Positions 19,873 to 25,690 of a stretch of DNA of 25,690 nucleotides are shown in pieces (position 1 is the first letter of the stretch; each line of letters opens with the position of its first letter). The DNA is taken from contig CAUDNR010002968.1 in the NCBI GenBank assembly GCA_958430865.1, forward strand, positions 15,929 through 41,618, given 5' to 3'. This DNA comes from Entrophospora sp. SA101. Taxonomy: Eukaryota > Glomeromycota > Glomeromycetes > Entrophosporales > Entrophosporaceae. The position numbers and the translations under genes are program-made. The notes under the pieces are model-generated. The model was not told where the DNA came from. It did not search any database and worked only from the letters and a program-made list of their open reading frames with translations.

Positions 19873-20077
19873 ACACATGGATAAGGCCCTGAACGGTTCG
19901 GCCCAGTTTTTAGTTTACATTTGGCCTAAAAATTCCAGACATTCTAAATTCGTTAGCTACGCAAAATATAGACAGTAACTTCAAAAAAAACTATAATAAC
20001 TTGTGGCTTGGTTTTGGCGAATGTGTGTTGCAAAGTAGAGAATCCTGTTTCTAAATACATACATAGTCTATAATTCT

Positions 20078-20196
20078 TATATGGTTGGCGACTTCCTAAT
20101 GCTGCGCTACGCGCTCAAATTTCAAAATTAGCAATTTCGTGATTCGTTCAAAAAGTCGCACAAAATTTAGGAGGTCTTTAGACCGAGCCAACTATA
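20078..20196. repeat. Nested foldback, small MITE-like
   Basis: TATATGGTTGGC and CTTCCTAAT on the left (20078-20100) are mirrored on the right (20167-20196) by TTAGGAGGTC and GAGCCAACTATA. The interior is comparatively GC-rich (GCGCTACGCGCTC). TA at each edge would fit a TA target-site duplication. Confidence 0.45.
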
Positions 20197-20350
20197 CCAT
20201 GGTAGCAAAGGTCCATTTCTTACCAAATCAGAATGGAGACCATGATTGAATTTTATCCATTTCATACGTAGTACCATGTTTAGATACAGCTGGCCAGTTA
20301 TGAATTATTTATTTTATCGTTACATATTCATAATGTACCACAAAAATTTG

Positions 20351-20514
20351 TAGGTTTAGTCTCTATTCGTAATATATACAAAAATTCTTATTCGAATTAC
20401 TCGTTTATTCGCTTGTTCGTTTTATTCGAATAAACTTTCAATGTAATTCGAATACTCAAATCATAACGAATAAAACAAATAATTCGAATAAACCTATTCG
20501 AATAGAAACCCTAA
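20351..20514. repeat. TTCGAA palindrome cluster / foldback
   Basis: Five copies of the palindrome TTCGAA sit at 20391, 20425, 20447, 20483 and 20497, with more ATTCG half-sites around them. The outer edges TAGGTTTAGTCTCTATTCG (20351-20369) and CGAATAGAAACCCTAA (20499-20514) are roughly inverted. The block can fold on itself along its full length. Confidence 0.6.
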
Positions 20515-21134
20515 CGACATTCTATTTTTTTCAATTCATATATAAAATTCATCGTCTCCGCAAACTTTTTAAACACATGCAAACTCTTATTGTTTCATGT
20601 TCTAAACTAAAACGCCTTGGAGTAATTAAATCTGTGCCCTCCAGAAAAAAACCTCGTTCAACTGGGGCACTGGTTGCTACAACAGGTTTATTAGATTAGA
20701 AATCAATAAATTTAATTCTAAATAACCAGAGTGCAAAAATTAGAATACCAGGGACTGTCAAATAGTTACTAGCCTAAAGCTCCAAACTGTTCGGGGCTTT
20801 ACACATGGATAAAAGGCCATTATATGTTTAACATCTCTTTCTTTTTTAATCAGAATACAGATGGCAAAATCTTGTGATTGGTAATTTTGTATTGTATACA
20901 AGTGAAGAGGTCAAGACATGAAATCAAATACTTAATAAATTAAATCCGTTAGCATTTTAACAAACCTAAAAAAAACTTTTTTATCATTAATTATTTCAAT
21001 AAATTAAACTTAAATCATCACTTAACCATTCAGTTGTTGCTCTTTTTATAATTGTTTTTACAACACTATATTGAACCCTATAAATTTATTATTAAATTCA
21101 TTATATCTTTTTATTATTTCCAATATCTTCAGAA

Positions 21135-21705
21135 AATAAAACTGCTTTATCTGAATTCACAAAAATATGGATTTTGTTTATTTGCTAGCAATAACAAATT
21201 GACTAGAAAAGAATATGCAACGAAAATGGGTGAATGTTAGCAACTGTCTTTTAAGATTGGCTTCAAGAGATATTGCTCAGTAACGTAGAGATCAGAAGGC
21301 ATTATTGCTCCTTGATAATTTTCCAAGCCATAGAATATATAGATTGGTTCTTTCGCATGTTGGTGTACATTTTCTTTCCCACACACCCCAAATACTACTT
21401 TAAAGATTCAACCAATGGATGCTGGAATTATTATTATGTCTTTTAAAAGACATTATCATCATTTGCATATTAAATGGATTCTAGATGTTGAAAATGGAAA
21501 AGATACAAAAGATTTGAAAATGAATGCATTGCAGGTAATGCAATATATTACTAAAGGCTGGGAAAAAGTCTCACTTCAAGTTATCCATAATTGCTGGTAT
21601 CATACATACTTCTCTGGCATGATTAATGATCCGATAATAGATGAATTTACATGGGGTGTTGCAGCTCTTAGTCTAACTAATCCAATATTCATTGAACAAT
21701 CATAG
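21135..21705 (+). pseudogene. Tigger/pogo-type DDE transposase relic
   Basis: Plus-strand pieces match the catalytic part of DDE_1 (CENP-B/Tigger/pogo) transposases: RLASRDIAQ, then LLLLDNFPSHRIYRLVLSH with the second catalytic Asp (21314-21316), then PNTTLKIQPMDAGI with the third (21418-21420), then a helical tail ending NPIFIEQS and TAG at 21703-21705. It is broken by an in-frame TAA at 21281-21283 and a frameshift near 21380. The N-terminal helix-turn-helix region and the first Asp are not seen, so it is 5'-truncated as well. No terminal inverted repeats were identified around it. Confidence 0.7.
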
Positions 21706-21931
21706 CTTATGAAGCTCCCAATGGTGTTATTGTGGAAGTAAATAATAAATTTTTTTCTCCACTAATATCACGTGCAACTAATAAAATGCTTTTGTTTCTA
21801 CATTTAGAGATCTTCGGATTTACAATTGATCACCATCCAATTATAATTTAACACATGCATGGTCAATTATCGTGTTAATGTTTAATATTAATGTTAATAT
21901 TAATTATTTAAAATTCAAAATAATTTACTCA

Positions 21932-21978
21932 ATATATATATATACACATACACACACACATATATACACACATACATA
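21932..21978. repeat. TA/CA microsatellite just before HUT1
   Basis: Alternating TATATA and CACACA runs end 12 bp before the HUT1 ATG, so they lie in the presumed promoter or 5' untranslated region. Confidence 0.8.
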
Positions 21979-21989
21979 ACATCTATAGA

Positions 21990-23054
21990 ATGTCATCATC
22001 AATGTTAAAGGTTGCATTTAGTGTTGTTGGAATATATTCATGTTTTTTAACTTGGGGAGTATTGCAAGAACGTGTATCAACAACACCATATGGAGTTATT
22101 GACAACACACCTCAGAAATTTAAATATTTTATTTTTCTCAATACAATTCAATCATTCATGGCATCATTTGTAGCATTTATATATCTTTTGATCACCAACC
22201 AAAAAATCAAAATGACAGAATCAAAGTTATACTTAAAACTAATGCAACTATCATTTTTTGGAACGATTGGATCACCATTTGGATATGAAAGTTTAAAGCA
22301 TATAGACTATCCAACATTAATATTAGGAAAATCATGTAAATTGTTACCAGTTATGCTTATGAATGTTCTATTGTATCGTAGAAAGTACCCATTATACAAA
22401 TACTTTGTAGTATTTCTAATTACAATTGGAGTGTCATGTTTTATGTTACTTCAACCAGTTTCAGAAAAGAAAAAATCAGCAGCACCATCATCATTATATG
22501 GTATAATGTTATTATCAACCAATCTAATCATTGATGGTATAACAAATTCATCACAAGATCAAATTTTCAACAAATATAAAATTTCAGGTCAACAAATGAT
22601 GTTCTATATGAATTTTTTCAGTGGAATTTTAATGTTGCTATGGATGGGATTTTTACCTGGGAATAATGAGTTGATCAATGCATTGAATTTTTGTCAACTA
22701 TATCCAGAAGTATTGTATGATATATTATTGTTTTCATTATGTGGAGCGTTAGGTCAATGTTTTATATTTTTTATATTGAGAGATCTTGGATCTTTATTCC
22801 TGGTGACAATAACCGTTACAAGAAAATTATTCACAATCATATTATCAATATTTTGGTTTAATCATAAATTAAGTTTAGGTCAATGGTTATCTGTTGCATT
22901 GGTATTTATAGGCATTGGTTTAGAAGCATATATAAAACAATATGATCAAATTAAAATTAACAAAATGGATAAGAAACTATATGGTGGTAAACAGCTTGTT
23001 GTTAATGATGATGAAAATGAAAAGAAAATTGAAAAGGAACGAAAATCTTATTAA
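21990..23054 (+). CDS. HUT1: HUT1 / SLC35B1-type nucleotide(-sugar) transporter of the ER
   Basis: A single exon of 354 residues from ATG at 21990, the usual length for the SLC35B1/Hut1 family. About ten hydrophobic helices are visible. Conserved family segments include LTWGVLQERVSTTPYG (20-35), GSPFGYESLKHIDYPT, LGKSCKLLPVMLMNVLLYR, LIIDGITNSSQDQIF and the helix-ten region FLVTITVTRKLFTIILSIFW. Fungal Hut1 was described as a UDP-galactose transporter homologue; mammalian SLC35B1 has been reported to exchange ATP and ADP across the ER membrane, so the substrate here stays open. The C-terminus is charged and ends RKSY, close to a KKxx ER-retrieval signal. No intron is needed, unlike the other genes in the window. 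It converges with ERG6. Confidence 0.95.
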   Translation: MSSSMLKVAFSVVGIYSCFLTWGVLQERVSTTPYGVIDNTPQKFKYFIFLNTIQSFMASFVAFIYLLITNQKIKMTESKLYLKLMQLSFFGTIGSPFGYESLKHIDYPTLILGKSCKLLPVMLMNVLLYRRKYPLYKYFVVFLITIGVSCFMLLQPVSEKKKSAAPSSLYGIMLLSTNLIIDGITNSSQDQIFNKYKISGQQMMFYMNFFSGILMLLWMGFLPGNNELINALNFCQLYPEVLYDILLFSLCGALGQCFIFFILRDLGSLFLVTITVTRKLFTIILSIFWFNHKLSLGQWLSVALVFIGIGLEAYIKQYDQIKINKMDKKLYGGKQLVVNDDENEKKIEKERKSY

Positions 23055-23550
23055 TTAATGTAATAAAAGGTTATTTATTAGGATAAATAAAGTGATTAGA
23101 ATATGGGTTATTGTTAATAATATAGAAACTGAACTGTTAGATCTATTGATTTTATAACTAAAACTAATAATTCAATCATAAACCAGCATAATTATGTTTA
23201 TAAGAAGAACAATAAATATAATTAGAATTTTTTGAAGTTGATGCAATAGTCCTTTGCCTTTTATAATAAATATTACAATAAATAATATTCTCTTTATTTA
23301 CCATATGTTTTTTATCCTTTAATTTATTTGCTTGTATTAAAAATTTACACAAATATAAAAAAAATTGATATAATACTACACAATTGAAAAAAATTACATG
23401 ATAAAATCTAAAAAAAATTAATTATAATAAAAAATTGTTTCTTCTTTTTCTTCCCTTCTGGCAATATATTTTAAATAATTGTTTTTTTTCTCTTCCAGAT
23501 TTTTTTGATCAGTTATCAAAAATATCACATTATTTGTACATAACAAGAGG
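23055..23550. terminator. Shared 3' region between convergent HUT1 and ERG6
   Basis: AT-rich spacer of about 0.5 kb with AATAAA-like signals on both strands (for example AATAAAGTG shortly after the HUT1 stop). No gene was seen; the open frame at 23418-23600 on the minus strand merely overlaps the end of the ERG6 last exon. Confidence 0.45.
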
Positions 23551-24008
23551 TTATTGAGGCTTTCTAAATAATACAAAAAACATTGGAGAAAAAATCTCAA
23601 GTTCTCCTCCTCTAACTAAAGCAGTGGCAGTATTATTAAGAAAGAGAGAAACATCAGTTGATCCTGGTGGTGCAATATGTAAAGATTCAAGAATAATAAC
23701 AAATTTATGAGTAGTCCTAAAAAAAAATTTTACATTTTTTAACTTTCATTTAAATAAATATAGTATATAATTAAGTACATAAGATATTTATAATACCATC
23801 TTCCTATACTAGTCATTCTAAAACCATTCAATGAGAAATTTCCTTTCAAAGTGTTATACCATGGTTCATGAGAATCATCCAAAACAGCCATATCTTCATA
23901 TTCAAGAATTTCAAAACCAACATTTTTTGCAGCTTCAAGTACTTTTCTATAAGGACCTAAAGCTGGAACAGAATTACCTTTCTAATAAATTTATTTGCAA
24001 TTAAACTA

Positions 24009-24080
<72 letters not shown>

Positions 24081-25253
24081 ATTATAAAAATATTAAGCAA
24101 TTCATTTTACTGATTTAACACAAACCTCAATCCCATGAATAACTTGCTTATGCTCAGGATTATTTTCATCATATTTATCAGTGATTACCCATTCATAACT
24201 GGCAAAAAGACCACCAGGCTTCAATGCACGAAATATTTCACCATAAACCATTTCAAGTTTTGGTGCATGAACTGTTGCTTCAATTGCATAGGCTGAATCA
24301 AATTTATTATCTAACTCACATGGAATATTCGTAAAATCACACTTAAAACACAAAATATAATTAGTATTATAATAGATGATTGGTGAATGATATTAATTAA
24401 TTAACATTGACATTATTTAATTTTCTTTTTATTACTTTGATAAAATCAGTTAGATTCTCCAAACCGAGTTTCTTGGAATAGGCTTTACATCTTTCAATCT
24501 GATATCCATTATTGTTGATCCCAGTAACATGTGAACCAGACAATCTAACAATTTCACGAAGAGGACCACCAACTCCACATCCTACATCCTAATTAGATAT
24601 TATTAAATTTGGTGAGTTAGTAAATGCGATTCAGAGGGTGTGAAAACAAAGCATTTCCAAAAAAAAACCAAGTTACAAATGGATTTGGATTTTCTTACGA
24701 TAGCTTTATGTTTTGGACCCAATCCAAGTTTTAAAGATAAAAACTGCTCATGACGTTTAATGGATTGTTCAAAGGTATCACCTTTATATGCACGCGCAAA
24801 ATGAAAAGATTCACCCCATCCTTCAATTATTCAAAGACATTAATCGATTAATTGATTAATTGATTGATTAATTGATTGATTGATTAATTAATTGATATAA
24901 TAATAAGAGAAATGAGTTATGACACGCGTCATCATATAATAATGCTTTTTTTGGTACTTGCCATATTCATAAAAATCAGTTACAATGTCATAAAACGCGT
25001 TTGTCATAGTTTGTGCATTATCACGTCTTTTTGAAACAGTTTCCACTTTATTAGATAAATCTTTTTTATCCTCCTTCCACATATCAATGTAAGTATTGAC
25101 AGTACGCCTGTTAAGTTGGCTATCTTTTCTATAGATCTTGTTAACAAAGCCATTGGGCTCATGGATAATTTCTCCGTGATGTTTCTTAATAACATCAAGT
25201 TCTGGATTAGTGTTAGGATCAATATTGTTAATATCTGTAACTGGGGGTGTCAT
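23551..25253 (-). CDS. ERG6: Sterol 24-C-methyltransferase
   Basis: Six minus-strand exons, 25253-24962, 24820-24699, 24588-24436, 24341-24126, 23981-23797 and 23716-23551, join in phase to 377 residues (yeast Erg6 has 383). The enzyme transfers a methyl group from S-adenosylmethionine to C24 of the sterol side chain at the ER or lipid droplets. The sequence shows [20 protein letters not shown] (region before the fold), the SAM motif DVGCGVGGP (139-147), [14 protein letters not shown], the signature [13 protein letters not shown] (about 207-219) and [16 protein letters not shown]. The ATG at 25253 (MTPPVTD) is chosen over an upstream TTG. Intron one begins GC rather than GT (GCAAGT at 24961). 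Intron four is mostly a TTA repeat. No break is seen, so it should be active. Confidence 0.96.
24009..24080. repeat. (TTA)n microsatellite in an ERG6 intron
   Basis: About 24 TTA/ATT units, broken once by a C, fill most of the intron between ERG6 exons four and five. Confidence 0.9.
24840..24895. repeat. ATTGATTA tandem repeat in ERG6 intron one
   Basis: Imperfect tandem copies of TTGATTAA/ATTGATTG run along this stretch, close to the intron's 3' acceptor at 24821. Confidence 0.8.
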
Positions 25254-25690
25254 ATTGTTATAATAACTATTTGAAATAAATATTTTCAAGAAAAAAAAAT
25301 TTTTTTTAATTTAAAAAAAAAAAGATCAATATATATAGGAAAATTTGCTTGTATACGACCTCGTTCTAATATGCGAATACCATATTTAGAGAGATTTACA
25401 TTGATGAGACACGTGCCAAAACGGTTAGTCTAAAATAAGTAAATATAATCAATCTAGAATAAAATTCAATCTTAACAATCATTGTTATACATGAAATTAT
25501 TTTTAATTGTTATAACTAGTTATTTTTATTATATAGTGCAAGACACCTAGTCCCACAACTTTTTATTGTCCTTGTAGATCCTTCTCTAACTCCAAAAATG
25601 GAAATGTAACACACAAAAAATAAGCCGTAATTTTGAAGCTAAGACCTTTCTCTACAAAGTTACGATTTCATTTTGTTGATATGTCACAGC
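25254..25690. promoter_or_regulatory. ERG6 upstream region
   Basis: No gene was firmly identified. An A-run followed by a T-run (about 25290-25322) can fold on itself. CACGTG at 25410-25415, about 160 bp before the ERG6 ATG, is a palindromic E-box that could bind a bHLH factor. The rest is AT-rich. Confidence 0.4.

Larger units (their letters stand above)
19873..20812. mobile_element. Non-autonomous inverted-repeat DNA element with flanking 12-bp direct repeats
   Basis: ACACATGGATAA occurs at 19873-19884 and again at 20801-20812. Between them lies a 916-bp segment (19885-20800) whose ends are imperfect inverted repeats: GGCCCTGAACGGTTCGG on the left, and on the right the reverse complement AGCCCCGAACAGTTTGG. 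No open frame of note lies inside. The interior holds a second foldback (20078-20196) and a TTCGAA cluster (20351-20514). A flanking duplication of 9-12 bp would fit a Mutator-like element, and 8 bp a hAT element; the family is not certain. Confidence 0.65.

Noticed and set aside
21714..21851. Open plus-strand piece (AYEAPNGVIVEVNNKF and onward)
   Set aside because: Reads like protein but has no start, splice sites or recognised family; too short to call separately from the transposase relic.
24840..24895. Regularly spaced repeats, considered as a CRISPR array
   Set aside because: Simple 8-bp tandem repeat in a eukaryotic intron; no spacers.
25340..25440. Open plus-strand piece with RPRSNMRIPYLERF
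   Set aside because: About 25 codons with no start codon or homologue I can name, in the ERG6 upstream region.
1..25690. tRNA, rRNA or other structured RNA genes
   Set aside because: No segment showed tRNA arm spacing with a GGTTCGAATCC-like T-loop, nor any rRNA-like conserved block.

Overview
This looks like nuclear DNA from an early-diverging fungus, most likely an arbuscular mycorrhizal fungus (Glomeromycotina, Rhizophagus-like). The base composition is very A+T-rich. Genes are split by short GT-AG introns full of microsatellites. The gene set is plainly eukaryotic and fungal: sterol 24-C-methyltransferase, a Cox4-type cytochrome oxidase subunit and Hut1. Two genes, a PA28/REG proteasome activator and CNOT11, are missing from budding yeast, which argues for a basal fungal lineage. 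The taxon is inferred; the gene families were read directly from spliced translations.

Layout. 1-6280 is a relic-rich zone: a broken acidic-tailed gene (126-683, -), a GACGC foldback/tandem repeat (1116-1211), a 13-bp stem hairpin, an 89-bp direct duplication (2382-2594), a multi-exon pseudogene (2699-4948, +), another coding relic (5294-5752, -) and a transposon-end-like sequence just upstream of the first intact gene. 6290-15398 is a compact housekeeping block: metaxin/SAM37 (+, seven exons) converges on COX4 (-, three exons). Then come an alpha/beta hydrolase (-, two exons) and a PA28-gamma-like gene (-, four exons), which shares a promoter of roughly 0.33-0.38 kb with CNOT11 (+, eight exons). 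15399-21850 is accessory: a decayed Cys-rich coding relic (-), a short coding relic (+), an Asn/Gln-rich homeodomain transcription factor (+, two exons), a Ty3/gypsy-type integrase tail relic (-), a 916-bp inverted-repeat element flanked by 12-bp direct repeats, and a Tigger/pogo transposase relic (+). 21990-25253 holds the single-exon transporter HUT1 (+) converging on ERG6 (-, six exons, one of them ended by a GC-AG intron).

How the genes relate. There is no operon-like logic. Metaxin and COX4 both serve mitochondria. PA28 (nuclear proteasome regulation) and CNOT11 (mRNA deadenylation) are divergently paired. HUT1 and ERG6 both act at the endoplasmic reticulum. Several genes (PA28, COX4, CNOT11, ERG6, metaxin) appear only after splicing, and phase agreed at every junction I used. 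I found no tRNA, rRNA, CRISPR array or bacterial-type operon. I do not see a new multi-gene system. The most notable items are the PA28/CNOT11 pair, the divergent activation loop of PA28, an internal duplication in CNOT11, the homeodomain with one extra residue, and the flanked inverted-repeat element.
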